DNA of 64,000 nucleotides from Paraeggerthella hongkongensis (GCF_003726035.1 NZ_QICD01000004.1:62001-126000), one strand, 5' to 3'; counted from the first letter of the stretch, positions 9,364 to 18,133 are shown. The notes: generated by a model from the sequence alone, not told the origin. Numbers and translations are program-made.

Positions 9364-9513
9364 ATGGCTATTGAGGCATATTGCGTGAAGTGCAAGGCAA
9401 AGAAGATCATGAAGGATCCCGTTGAGAGCACGACGAAGAACGGCAAGCCTATCACGAAGGGCAAGTGCCCGGATTGCGGCACCACGATCTGCCGCATCGG
9501 TGCTGCAAAATAG
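9364..9513 (+). CDS. Small zinc-ribbon protein (DUF5679-like)
   Basis: 49-residue protein MAIEAYCVKCKAKKIMKDPV... with CVKC (Cys7, Cys10) and CPDC in the middle, the two knuckles of a zinc ribbon, separated by a basic loop. Size and motif match the DUF5679 family, common in Actinobacteria and of unknown function. Ribosome site GAGAGG lies about 12 bases before the ATG. It has its own promoter at 9235-9262 and its own terminator at 9539, so it is a monocistronic gene. A nucleic-acid-binding role is plausible from the ribbon and positive charge but is not shown. Confidence 0.85.
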   Translation: MAIEAYCVKCKAKKIMKDPVESTTKNGKPITKGKCPDCGTTICRIGAAK

Positions 9514-9538
9514 CCACCATCTCTTTTAAGATTATTGA

Positions 9539-9566
9539 ATGCCCGTCCTACGACGGGCATTTTTAT
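9539..9566 (+). terminator. Rho-independent terminator after the zinc-ribbon gene
   Basis: Perfect stem ATGCCCGTC / GACGGGCAT, 4-nt loop, then TTTT. Confidence 0.9.
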
Positions 9567-9589
9567 ATATACCGAAGGTCTCGTATAAT
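9561..9589 (+). promoter_or_regulatory. Promoter of citrate synthase
   Basis: -10 TATAAT at 9584-9589, with a weak -35-like TTTTAT at 9561-9566 (17-bp spacer) overlapping the preceding terminator tail. The transcript would carry a leader of about 170 nt before the start at 9765. Confidence 0.5.
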
Positions 9590-9764
9590 ACTCCTTCACC
9601 ATGGTTTTCACCGATAACTCCCTTTGACTCGTTGTACGGGAGGTTGTTGCGCTTTATCATGGTAAAGATTTCATTCTCCACTCTACAGGTACGCAAGGCC
9701 GTCGTTTCAGATTGGCCGTATCCGCTTTATCGAAAAGCCGTTACTGCGGCAGGAAGGATGCGCT

Positions 9765-11111
9765 ATGGGAGACGAGAGAAAACTCGCGCTATACGAAAGT
9801 TTCAAAACCATTAACTCGATCGATGTCGACAACTACGATCTATACGACGTTAAGCGCGGCTTGCGCAATGCCGATGGCACGGGTGTCGTAGCGGGATTGA
9901 CTAATATTGCGAACGTTCATGGCTATGTAATTTCGGATAACGAAAAGATAGCTGATGACGGGATGCTTCGATATCGCGGTTACGATATCTACGATTTGCT
10001 TGATACCGATGCTATTGATCGTCGTTTCAACTATGAAGAAGTTGCCTATCTTCTTTTAATGGGAGAACTGCCTACGCAGGATCAGCTGGATCGCTTCGTT
10101 TCTGTTCTGGATGCCGAGCGCGAGCTTCCCGATGGGTTCACTGCATCGATGATCATGCGCGACACTCCCCCTGACATCATGAACGTTCTTGCGCGTACCA
10201 TTCTTTTGCTGTATGCATACGATCCCGATGCTGAAGACCGCAGTGCTCATCATGAGATACATACGGCTATCTCGCTTATATCGCGTCTGCCTCGCATCAT
10301 GGTCCTTACGTATTACGCGAAGCGCGCGCGTTACAACAATGAGTCGATGATCATGCACCGGTTCCTGCCGGGGCAGTCTACCGCAGAGACTATTCTGTCT
10401 ATGCTGCGCCCGGATCGTGCATTTACGCCCGAAGAAGCGCGGATGCTCGATATTATGCTGTGCCTGCACGCTGAGCATGGTGGAGGCAACAACTCTACGT
10501 TCACGACGCGTGTTTTGACCTCGTCGGATACAGATGCATATTCCACCTACGCAGGCGCGATCGGGTCGCTGAAAGGCCGTAAGCACGGCGGCGCAAACCA
10601 TCAGGTGCTGGCTATGCAGAAGGAAATCAAAGATCACGTTTCAGATTGGTCTGATGAAGGCCAGGTTGCAGATTATCTGGCGAAGATCGTCAACAAGGAA
10701 GCGTACGACAAGACGGGCTTGGTATACGGTATGGGTCATGCCGTATACACGAAGTCGGATCCACGTGCGGTGATCTGCAAGAGGTTTGCGGAAAAGCTTG
10801 CGCGGGGAACGGAATACGAGGCGGAATTCCAGCTGCTTGAGAATATCGAGCGTCTTGCCCCTGAGGTTATCTTGAAAGAAAAGGGCACGCGCAAGGATAT
10901 GTGCGCCAACGTCGATATGTATTCAGGCTTCGTGTATTCGATGATGGGCATTCCCGAAGACCTGTTTACTCCCCTGTTCGCGTGTGCTCGTATGTCAGGA
11001 TGGGCTGCGCACCGTTTCGAGGAAATTGTTTCAGGCAAACGTATTATTCGACCGGCTTATAAATCCGTTCGCAAAGGAAAGCGCGATTACGTTCCCATGA
11101 CGAATCGTTAA
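9765..11111 (+). CDS. gltA: Citrate synthase
   Basis: 448-residue enzyme condensing acetyl-CoA and oxaloacetate to citrate. Catalytic landmarks are LHAEHGGGNNSTFTTRV, KGRKHGGANHQV and GMGHAVYTKSDPRA, holding the active-site histidines of the family. The N-terminal YRGYDIYDLL region is the type found in Gram-positive and archaeal-like enzymes. Start at ATG 9765, with AGGAAGG a few bases upstream. The gene stands alone between its own promoter and a strong terminator. In an anaerobe with an incomplete cycle it would feed the oxidative branch toward 2-oxoglutarate and glutamate. A 2-methylcitrate synthase role cannot be ruled out but no prp genes are nearby. Confidence 0.95.
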   Translation: MGDERKLALYESFKTINSIDVDNYDLYDVKRGLRNADGTGVVAGLTNIANVHGYVISDNEKIADDGMLRYRGYDIYDLLDTDAIDRRFNYEEVAYLLLMGELPTQDQLDRFVSVLDAERELPDGFTASMIMRDTPPDIMNVLARTILLLYAYDPDAEDRSAHHEIHTAISLISRLPRIMVLTYYAKRARYNNESMIMHRFLPGQSTAETILSMLRPDRAFTPEEARMLDIMLCLHAEHGGGNNSTFTTRVLTSSDTDAYSTYAGAIGSLKGRKHGGANHQVLAMQKEIKDHVSDWSDEGQVADYLAKIVNKEAYDKTGLVYGMGHAVYTKSDPRAVICKRFAEKLARGTEYEAEFQLLENIERLAPEVILKEKGTRKDMCANVDMYSGFVYSMMGIPEDLFTPLFACARMSGWAAHRFEEIVSGKRIIRPAYKSVRKGKRDYVPMTNR

Positions 11112-11129
11112 AGAGCACAGTATTATTCA

Positions 11130-11171
11130 GGAAAAGCCGATGTTTCACGTGAAACATCGGCTTTTCCATTT
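11130..11171 (+). terminator. Terminator of citrate synthase built around a parS site
   Basis: Perfect 38-bp palindrome (arms 11130-11148 and 11149-11167) followed by ATTTT. Its central 16 bases are exactly the parS palindrome, so the DNA would be bound by ParB while the RNA folds as a terminator hairpin. Confidence 0.85.
11141..11156. other. parS site in the centre of the gltA terminator
   Basis: Exact TGTTTCACGTGAAACA at the dyad axis of the terminator palindrome. Confidence 0.9.
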
Positions 11172-11264
11172 TAGAGCATATCGCTACCTGATCTATAAAG
11201 GACGGGTGCTAGATTGGTTTGCATCTGATGCGCCGTTCATGTCCAAATATCTGGGAGTTTAAGA

Positions 11265-11280
11265 TGTTTCACGTGAAACA
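11265..11280. other. parS site
   Basis: Exact TGTTTCACGTGAAACA, 124 bp after the previous copy, just beyond the 3' end of the convergent LuxR-type gene. Confidence 0.9.
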
Positions 11281-11292
11281 CTGGGATAATCC

Positions 11293-12828
11293 CTAGTTCC
11301 AAATCAAATCGATCATTTCCTGCCTATCGTGAACGTTCATCTTCGTGTAGATATGAGTTACATGGGTTTTCACGGTGCTGCCGGACAAAACAAGTTCTTC
11401 CTGGATAAAGGAGCGAGTCCTTCCCTGCGCGAGCAGTATGAATACTTCAGTTTCGCGAGGAGACAAGCCATATTTCTTAGCCATATCCATACAGGTATCG
11501 GTGACAGTTTGAGTGAGATCCGCTTCCTCTTTCTGATTCGATGGGTTTTTCTCGCTGTTAGATAGGCTTCTTTTTTCATCGAAGCTTTGCTTATCACGAC
11601 GAAGCGTTGAAATGACATAGAGGGAAACGATAACCAAAGCGTAGGTTGCGAGCATGGTTATCAAGGTGATGATGATGGGCGCTTTGCTCAAGAGGATTAC
11701 CCATGCTATTGAAACGCCGGCATACAAAGCTCCTGCCAGCCCTATTACACGATACGATGGAATGTCCAGCACGTCGAGCGCTGTAATGGCGATGACCCAA
11801 AATAATAAATGAGCAAATAGCTCATCTATTTGGATAACGCTGGTGAGCATGGTGAGCGTTGCTCCATCAGGGCTTGCTTGTACGGCTACGACTAAAAGCC
11901 CGAAAAGAATGAGCAGCAAGGCTGGTTGGAATCGCGTCGAAAGCGAATATCCGGCTAATGCAATGAGTGCAAAGTAGGCAAAAGCCATCACGCATGCAGC
12001 CGGGATCAAAAAACCGCTGAGCCAAGGGATGTCCGTGGAGATGGTGGCGTTCGTGTCGCCCCACATCCCCAAAAAGCTCACCGACCGTATAACTGCCAAA
12101 ACGACAGCGGAAACCCCTAGCAGGACGAAAACGCTGCGACGATCCGCCTCGGGCGCTTTCCCGGATTCATGCTGCTTGATGGGGATTCCGAACACCGTGC
12201 GGGAATCGCTTCCTGCACTACCGTTCGCCGCCTCTTCAGCTTGGCTGAATTTTCGCACCTTAGCGCACGAGGCTTCGAATGCGAGCGCTGAAGCTATGGG
12301 GACCGCCATGGCGATGAGCATTTGCGTTTCCGGGCCGACCAGGGCGCTCAGGCAAAGCAGAAGGGGCAGCTTTATGATGAGCCCGCCCGAGATGCAAAGG
12401 ACTATCGTGATGAATCCCTGAGTTCGCGCCAGCATGAGGTTGTAGCGCGCCACAAGCCAGAAATAGCAGGCACCTGATACGAAAAGCCCACCTATAGCCA
12501 TGAACACCGGGTCGAAGAACGTTTGATGGTACGACATTCCGAAGCATCCGGTTCCGAAAGCCGCAGCAAGCGGAAGTATGAAGCGCAGCGTTGCGTCGGC
12601 GTGTTTGAGCGCCCGCGGGATGGCGATATAGGCAAGGGAAAACGCAAGGATGCCTGCTAAAAAGAACAGTCGAGGATTCGCCCAGGAGTCGATGCCCGAC
12701 GCTGATGAGAAAAATCCAAGCGTATGGCCCATGAGGGTGCACCATACCAGGTTCAAACCCAAACCAAGCGAAGCAAGCATGATTCCAGGACAGGGCATCC
12801 CCTTCCTGCAGTTCTTCCGTATATTCAT
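11293..12828 (-). CDS. LuxR-type regulator with polytopic membrane domain
   Basis: 511 residues. The first ~400 contain about twelve hydrophobic segments resembling a transporter-like sensor domain. After a polar linker, residues ~450-510 form a GerE/LuxR helix-turn-helix (LSPRETEVFILLAQGRT ... STVKTHVTHIYTKM). This architecture is very frequent in Eggerthellaceae, usually beside an exported reductase gene. Here it is divergent from the triheme/molybdopterin operon starting at 13174, which is its likely target. The intergenic region carries phased ATATAGCC repeats that could be its binding sites. Ligand and mechanism are unknown. Confidence 0.88.
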   Translation of the reverse strand: MNIRKNCRKGMPCPGIMLASLGLGLNLVWCTLMGHTLGFFSSASGIDSWANPRLFFLAGILAFSLAYIAIPRALKHADATLRFILPLAAAFGTGCFGMSYHQTFFDPVFMAIGGLFVSGACYFWLVARYNLMLARTQGFITIVLCISGGLIIKLPLLLCLSALVGPETQMLIAMAVPIASALAFEASCAKVRKFSQAEEAANGSAGSDSRTVFGIPIKQHESGKAPEADRRSVFVLLGVSAVVLAVIRSVSFLGMWGDTNATISTDIPWLSGFLIPAACVMAFAYFALIALAGYSLSTRFQPALLLILFGLLVVAVQASPDGATLTMLTSVIQIDELFAHLLFWVIAITALDVLDIPSYRVIGLAGALYAGVSIAWVILLSKAPIIITLITMLATYALVIVSLYVISTLRRDKQSFDEKRSLSNSEKNPSNQKEEADLTQTVTDTCMDMAKKYGLSPRETEVFILLAQGRTRSFIQEELVLSGSTVKTHVTHIYTKMNVHDRQEMIDLIWN

Positions 12829-12852
12829 ACCCTTTTTTCTGAACCCCTCTAG

Positions 12853-12991
12853 ATATAGCCGTCTGCACGAGCGTTTCCCCTGATATAGCCGCTTCTCATT
12901 ATCTCATGTCGGCATGCGGAGCGCATCGCATTGCCAAGCTAAATATAGCCAGCCTTTTCTCGAACCCCTATCGGCCACTTTGGCCGATAGG
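12853..12991. promoter_or_regulatory. Divergent regulatory region: phased ATATAGCC repeats and a hairpin
   Basis: ATATAGCC occurs at 12853-12860, 12883-12890 and 12943-12950, spaced 30 and 60 bp (about 3 and 6 helical turns). Perfect dyad CCTATCGGCCA / TGGCCGATAGG lies at 12967-12991 with a 3-nt loop. GAACCCCT also recurs next to CTTTT-rich sequence at about 12841 and 12963. The 345-bp gap 12829-13173 holds no gene. No convincing -10/-35 pair was found for the rightward operon. Confidence 0.45.
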
Positions 12992-13173
12992 CGGTCATCA
13001 GGCAAAACGTGATTCGGACTTCTGGGTGATAGTGGGATTTTCATCGGGAATCTACTATAGGGGCTCGCGATTCCGCTCGCCTGGGGAAAGGGGAAAGGGG
13101 TGGCTGATTCGGTGAGGCGCGAATTGCGCATGCGATAAGAAACCGTAGATGAACCAAGAGGAAAGGGGGCCTT

Positions 13174-14964
13174 ATGCATCTCAAGAAGACGATTGTAACA
13201 ACGACGATATGTTTGGTATGCGGCTTGAGCTTGGTCGCCGGCTGCGCGCCTCAGCAGTCGGAGCAGGCTGCGAACAAGGCGAACGAGGGGGCCGCGAAGC
13301 CGCAGTCCCCTCTCACGGATGAGCAGAAAGCGGTCATCGAAGGCCGCGAGGGCATAACGAACGAAGATATCAACGAGGACCAGTACCCCGGCAAAGAGTA
13401 CCTTGACGGGCTATGGGATCGTTGGGATTCCATAGCGTCCGAGGTGGCGCCTGAAATCAGGACGCTTCCCAACGGGCAGATGGTCCAGCGCACGCCAACG
13501 GAATACGAAGTGAACCCCGACGCATGGCAGATCCAGGCTGGGAGCAACTCGTACAACACGTATTGGCTGGATTCCGACAACCGTGGCTGCGAGTCCTGCC
13601 ATGCGGATATGAACTCGCTTTTGAAGCACCTTCCCTACGAGCATCCCGTTGCTTGGAACGACGAGCTCGACAACAAGACAACGCTGCAGCAGTGCTTGTT
13701 CTGCCACTCGTACGCGCCGGGCTACCTTGCCAAGCAGTACGAGTTCGGAACGCTCATGCACGGCATCCATTTTGGCGCGCTTGGCAAGGAGAAGTTCGCG
13801 AACGAATACGGCGGCAACTGCATGTCCTGCCATAACGCCACCGAAAACGGCGCTGGCCTGGAGATGTGGGATCTCACGAAATACGATCGCCTGTGGGGCA
13901 TCAACAAGGTGGAGAACGTCGAAGGCGAATTCGCGATCGACCAGGAGATGACCCAGTATCAGAGCGGCGTGTTCTCGTACGACTGGATGCATGCCTACTA
14001 TGACAATATGCGCCACGGCGCAGGCGTGAACGGCTTGAACCTCGAGATGCCCCAGTCCTTGTTCGATGAGTGGACTATCACGGTGGACGGCAACGTCAAT
14101 TCCGAATACACGGCAAAGCTTCCCGACCTCATCAAAGAGGCTGAGGCTGCAGGGGCCGTTGTGACCAAAACCTCCAAAATGGTTTGCAACTGGAATCCGG
14201 TCGGCGGTGGCGGAGTAACGAACACCGAAGTGACCGGCATTCCCGTGAGCTGGCTTATCGAACGCGCAGGCGGGTACAAGGACGACACCACGGGTGTTCG
14301 CGCCTTGCGTGCGGATGGCAGTTCGAAGCGCGCCTTCCCGATGAACAAGGTTGATTCCAACGAGGCTTTGCTGGTGTACAAGATCGGCGGAGAGTACCTG
14401 GACGCCACGCGCGGCTACCCGTGCACGAACTGGGTCGAGGGCGTGGATGCGCAGATCAACTCGAAGCAGGTCGGCACGTACCGTGTGACGAACGAAGATA
14501 TCGATTACACCGACAAGTGGGCTGGAAATCCCAATGCTTGGCAGAACGAAGCCGGCGATATGATGAACAAGCCGAATGCGACCATTCTGGGCGTTCCCGA
14601 TGGCTTGCTGGTGCAGAACGGCCAGCCGTACACCTTCAACGGGTACGTCGATGCTTACGACGAGAAGGTGACGAGCGTCGAATTCTCCATGGACAATGGA
14701 GAGACCTGGACGAAGTACGACATCGCCGACATGGATCGCAACAAGATGGTGTGGTGGAAGTACACGTACACGCCCCAAATCGAGGGTGCGTATTGCCTGA
14801 CCGTCCGCGCGACTACGGAAAGCGGCCTTACGAGCTATGAAACGCAAACCGTCATGTTCAATGCGAAAGACAAAATGCCGAATCCGGAAGACACCACGGT
14901 GTTGACGAGCACCTCGCTTGTTCCTCCGAAGGTTGAAGCTGCATCCGATAAGGCAGAGAAGTAA
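13174..14964 (+). CDS. Lipoprotein fusing triheme cytochrome c to a sulfite-oxidase-like molybdopterin domain
   Basis: 596 residues. The signal peptide has lipobox LVAGC (Cys24), so it is anchored outside the membrane. Three heme-c motifs CESCH, CLFCH and CMSCH sit at residues 139, 174 and 216. From ~300 a molybdopterin domain of the sulfite oxidase/YedY type begins, with Cys338 in MVCNWNP where the Mo-ligand cysteine of the family lies and IPVSWLIERAG after it. Residues ~480-570 resemble the Mo-cofactor dimerisation (Ig-like) domain (VEFSMDNGETW). The heme part would pass electrons to or from the molybdenum site within one chain. Cofactor occupancy and substrate are unknown. Ribosome site GAGGAAAGGGGG; next gene starts 10 bases downstream, so they form an operon. 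Confidence 0.88.
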   Translation: MHLKKTIVTTTICLVCGLSLVAGCAPQQSEQAANKANEGAAKPQSPLTDEQKAVIEGREGITNEDINEDQYPGKEYLDGLWDRWDSIASEVAPEIRTLPNGQMVQRTPTEYEVNPDAWQIQAGSNSYNTYWLDSDNRGCESCHADMNSLLKHLPYEHPVAWNDELDNKTTLQQCLFCHSYAPGYLAKQYEFGTLMHGIHFGALGKEKFANEYGGNCMSCHNATENGAGLEMWDLTKYDRLWGINKVENVEGEFAIDQEMTQYQSGVFSYDWMHAYYDNMRHGAGVNGLNLEMPQSLFDEWTITVDGNVNSEYTAKLPDLIKEAEAAGAVVTKTSKMVCNWNPVGGGGVTNTEVTGIPVSWLIERAGGYKDDTTGVRALRADGSSKRAFPMNKVDSNEALLVYKIGGEYLDATRGYPCTNWVEGVDAQINSKQVGTYRVTNEDIDYTDKWAGNPNAWQNEAGDMMNKPNATILGVPDGLLVQNGQPYTFNGYVDAYDEKVTSVEFSMDNGETWTKYDIADMDRNKMVWWKYTYTPQIEGAYCLTVRATTESGLTSYETQTVMFNAKDKMPNPEDTTVLTSTSLVPPKVEAASDKAEK

Positions 14965-14974
14965 GGAGGAAGCC

Positions 14975-16057
14975 ATGTCTCATAGAACACCGATCAAAAT
15001 CGCCTCGGGCGTGGTTGGCTCTGCATTGCTCATGTTCGGAGCGACCGCCGCGTTCGGCGCACAGGTAGATGGTTCCGACAAGAAGGGCCCGGATGCAACC
15101 GGCGCTACGCATGAGGTCAGCGGCGGCGCGTTGTCGTCCCATGTTTTCGATCCCGAAGCAGACCAATACACGCAGGTGGCAAACGTACAGGGTTTGTTTG
15201 CGTTCAACCAGGAGGGGGTTACCCCGAACGATGAGCTGTTCAACGTCTTCGGCACGGCTTTGACTTCGATGTGCTCGAAGCCTTCCGACGAACTGGTTTC
15301 ATCCAAGGACGGCGTTGCCAATTTCTACGTGAACGTGGGCGGCAACGTGAAGAAGAGCTTTTCCATCAACGTTCAGGATCTCGCCGAGGAAAAAGGCAAG
15401 GAGACCTTGATGGGCTGCTCCTGCGCAACCGGCTCGCCGTTCGGGCAGGCAAGAATCATGGGCGTGCCCCTTGCCTCGGTCGTCGAGATGGCCGATCTGG
15501 AAGACGGCGTGAACACGGTGACGGCATATGGCGCCGACGGATACGGCCAGCCGTTGCCCCTGCGTTACGCAATCGATCACAATGCGATGCTGGTGTACCA
15601 GGTCAACGGCGAGGAATTGTCTTCTGCCGAAGGCAGCAGCCTGCAGTTGTGGATGCCCGAGACGGTTGCCAGCTATTTCACGCGCAACATCACCGATATC
15701 GAGCTGACGCGCCAAGATTCCGAGCCCGAAGTGCAGCGCGTCGATCCTTGCTATCGCAACAAGATCAACCTGCTGAACTACGCCGACGGCTGCGTGTTCC
15801 CCGTTGGTCATGAGATAACGTTCGAAGGCGTAGCCGACGATCTGGGCAGCCCCATCGAAGCGGTGGAATTTTCCTTCGACGGGGGCCGTACGTGGACGTC
15901 GTGCGCCACGGAAGGCGCCACGGCGGACAAATGGGTGAATTGGCAGTTCTCCACCTCGTTCGATGAAGCGGGCGACTACCGTATGACCGTCCGTGCGAAG
16001 ACCGCCGACGGCATGGTTTCTCCCCTTGCGGCCACGTTGCTGTTCGAAGTTTCGTAG
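14975..16057 (+). CDS. Exported sulfite-oxidase-like molybdopterin-binding protein
   Basis: 360 residues from ATG 14975, with AAGGAGGA 6 bases upstream. An N-terminal signal-like segment (SGVVGSALLMFGATAAFGA) suggests export. Residues ~120-270 match the molybdopterin domain, with Cys148 and Cys150 in LMGCSCATG at the position of the family's catalytic cysteine, and GYGQPLPLRYAI. The last ~90 residues repeat the Ig-like dimerisation domain (VEFSFDGGRTW). It is a heme-free paralogue of the upstream gene; the two could form a heterodimer, with hemes on one partner only. A strong terminator follows. Substrate unknown. Confidence 0.82.
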   Translation: MSHRTPIKIASGVVGSALLMFGATAAFGAQVDGSDKKGPDATGATHEVSGGALSSHVFDPEADQYTQVANVQGLFAFNQEGVTPNDELFNVFGTALTSMCSKPSDELVSSKDGVANFYVNVGGNVKKSFSINVQDLAEEKGKETLMGCSCATGSPFGQARIMGVPLASVVEMADLEDGVNTVTAYGADGYGQPLPLRYAIDHNAMLVYQVNGEELSSAEGSSLQLWMPETVASYFTRNITDIELTRQDSEPEVQRVDPCYRNKINLLNYADGCVFPVGHEITFEGVADDLGSPIEAVEFSFDGGRTWTSCATEGATADKWVNWQFSTSFDEAGDYRMTVRAKTADGMVSPLAATLLFEVS

Positions 16058-16078
16058 ACGCGTTCGAAACGATCCGCG

Positions 16079-16121
16079 CAAAGAAGCCGGTAGGCCAAAC
16101 GGTCGGCCGGCTTCTTTGTTT
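16079..16121 (+). terminator. Terminator after the molybdopterin pair
   Basis: Stem AAGAAGCCGG / CCGGCTTCTT at 16081-16090 and 16107-16116, followed by TGTTT. Confidence 0.8.
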
Positions 16122-16295
16122 CATGGCACGTGGCCGCCCCGGGTATTTTGGCATGGGGCCGTCGAAGAAGACGTCTTCCAGAATGCTCATCGTCGTTTTT
16201 TGTTGGTATCGAAAATCGCCACCTGTTGTCATTTTTTATCTTCCATTAGTTTGAACAGGCAAAACGCCCAGTATTCACTAACGAATATTGCCATC

Positions 16296-16338
16296 TTGAC
16301 GCTCTTCCTACCGGTTTCGTATACTGGCGAAACCGGTA
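16296..16338 (+). promoter_or_regulatory. Promoter overlapped by a perfect 11-bp inverted repeat (operator)
   Basis: -35 TTGACG at 16296-16301, 18-bp spacer, -10 TATACT at 16320-16325. The dyad TACCGGTTTCG (16309-16319) / CGAAACCGGTA (16328-16338) has the -10 in its 8-nt centre, the geometry of a repressor site. It drives the flavoprotein at 16403; the cognate regulator may be the Fic-fold/winged-helix gene at 18134. The rest of the 345-bp gap shows nothing else clear. Confidence 0.75.
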
Positions 16339-16402
16339 GGGGAGATCTGCAGATCCTTCATGTATGACAATGGGCATAGCCTTGCTTCGGAAAGGATCGG
16401 TC

Positions 16403-18073
16403 ATGGGAGATATGGGACAAAACCTCGAAGTTCGCAATGGGAAAAAATTCACACGTCGAGAAGCTTTGTTCGCGGGTGGAGTGGTAACCGTCGGAGCTTT
16501 GGCGAGCGGCTTGCTTTCCGGCTGCTCTCAGGGAGCGAGCACCGCTTCTGCGGAATCTTGGGACAAGGAAGCCGATGTGGTCGTCATCGGCGCAGGCACG
16601 GGTTTGTACACCGCGCTGCGCGCTCGTGAAGACGGGTTGAGCGCGATCGTCCTGGAGAAGGGCGCCAAGCCAGGTGGCTCTACGCTGTACTCTTCTTCGG
16701 TTGTTTGGGCTCCTGCAAACAAATTGATGGAGCAGAACGGGGACAAAGATTCGAAAGCCGACGCCCTTGCCTATATAGAGGCGGGATCCGCGGAGACGTA
16801 TCTTCCCGAGCATGCCGAAGCGTTCGTGGACAACGTGAACGTCGCTTTGGAGAACGTAACGCGTCTTGCAGGTGTCGAGTGGGTGTACTGGGCGTCCGGG
16901 ATCGACTATCGTTCCGATTTGCCCGGAGGCAAAACCATCGGACGATCCCTGTGCCCGAAGGTTGAGAAGGGACAGGCTATAGCGGGAGTGCTCGGCGGCG
17001 CGCTGGTTTCGCATGCGCAAGATGCGGGAGTGGAGATCATGGCGAAAACCCCTGCTCGCCAGCTGATCACGCGCGAAACCGAAGCCGGTGGCTTGGAAGT
17101 GATCGGCGTGCTTGCCAACGATGGGAAAAAAGACATCCGAATCCGTGCAAAGCGGGCCGTGGTTCTGTCCTCAGGCGGGTTCGATTGGAATGAGTCCATG
17201 ATGAAGACCTATCTGCGCGTTCCCGCTCGATACAGCTGGGGTACGCCGGACGGCACCGGCGACGGGCACAAGATGGCCATGAAAGCTGGCTGCGATTTCA
17301 GCTTGATGAACGAGGCATGGTTGTCGCCGGGTTACAAAGTAGAGTATGAAGAGGCCCGCTCTCTGGGTGCCAGCAAGCTTTCGACGGCGATTCGCGATGA
17401 TTGCAAGCGCGGCGTAATCTACGTCAACAAGCATGGGCGGCGATTCACGAACGAATGCTCGAACTATGATTCTGTGGGAAGATCGTTCTGCGCCCTTGAG
17501 AACGGCGCGGAGCCGCGCGGCTGGAAGAATCTTCCTGCGTTCGCGATAGCCGACCAAGCTGCCGTTGACGCGTATGGGTTGAATGGGGGTAAGCCCGGGG
17601 AGCCCGGTGCTGCCTTCAAGCAGTATGCTTCGCTTGACGAGCTTGCCCAAGACTGCGGAATAGACGCCGACGGCCTCAAAGAAGAGGTTTCCCGGTACAA
17701 TGAACATGCCCGAAACGGAGCCGATCCTGATTTTGGCCGCGGACAAGACTATTACGGCCAGAACTATACGGGAGGAGACTCCAACTTCGAGGGCGCGGCT
17801 CGTACGCTGGCTCCCTTGGAACAGGGTCCTTTTTGGGCAGCGGAAGTGGTTCCCGTTGTTTTGGGCACGATGGGCGGCGTGAAAACCACTCCCGCCGCGC
17901 GTGCTTTGGATGCCGAAGGCAACGAGGTCGAGCGTTTGTTCGCTCATGGAAACTGTTCGGGTGTGGGTTGCGGCGGCGCATTCTACACAGGAGGCGGCGG
18001 CACTCTCGGCCCCTCGCTTGCGTTCGGCGAGGTTATCGCGTCGCAACTACCCGGGCTTGATCCCTGGTCTTAG
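16403..18073 (+). CDS. Tat-exported FAD-dependent reductase (flavocytochrome c / fumarate reductase-like)
   Basis: 556 residues from ATG 16403 (AAAGGA upstream). Tat motif FTRREALFAGG has Arg18-Arg19 and is followed by a lipobox-like LLSGC near residue 40. The Rossmann motif VVVIGAGTGLYTALRA and the C-terminal FAD motif HGNCSGVGCGG show the FAD_binding_2 / succinate dehydrogenase-flavoprotein family. Unlike the protein at 30370 there is no FMN-binding SGAT domain and no heme motif, so electrons must come from a separate partner; the triheme lipoprotein just upstream is a candidate. The acceptor is unknown, as this family reduces fumarate, urocanate, steroids and many dietary compounds. Own promoter and operator upstream; the Fic-fold gene follows after 60 bases. 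Confidence 0.88.
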   Translation: MGDMGQNLEVRNGKKFTRREALFAGGVVTVGALASGLLSGCSQGASTASAESWDKEADVVVIGAGTGLYTALRAREDGLSAIVLEKGAKPGGSTLYSSSVVWAPANKLMEQNGDKDSKADALAYIEAGSAETYLPEHAEAFVDNVNVALENVTRLAGVEWVYWASGIDYRSDLPGGKTIGRSLCPKVEKGQAIAGVLGGALVSHAQDAGVEIMAKTPARQLITRETEAGGLEVIGVLANDGKKDIRIRAKRAVVLSSGGFDWNESMMKTYLRVPARYSWGTPDGTGDGHKMAMKAGCDFSLMNEAWLSPGYKVEYEEARSLGASKLSTAIRDDCKRGVIYVNKHGRRFTNECSNYDSVGRSFCALENGAEPRGWKNLPAFAIADQAAVDAYGLNGGKPGEPGAAFKQYASLDELAQDCGIDADGLKEEVSRYNEHARNGADPDFGRGQDYYGQNYTGGDSNFEGAARTLAPLEQGPFWAAEVVPVVLGTMGGVKTTPAARALDAEGNEVERLFAHGNCSGVGCGGAFYTGGGGTLGPSLAFGEVIASQLPGLDPWS

Positions 18074-18133
18074 GAAAGGGAACCGGCGCGGGAGCGGTTT
18101 TCCTGCGCCGGCCCGAAGACGAAGGAGGTTCCC

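Noticed and set aside
13411-14976. 521-codon minus-strand frame opposite the triheme lipoprotein
   Set aside because: Shadow of a gene with heme motifs and a lipobox; no ribosome site and no recognisable domain.
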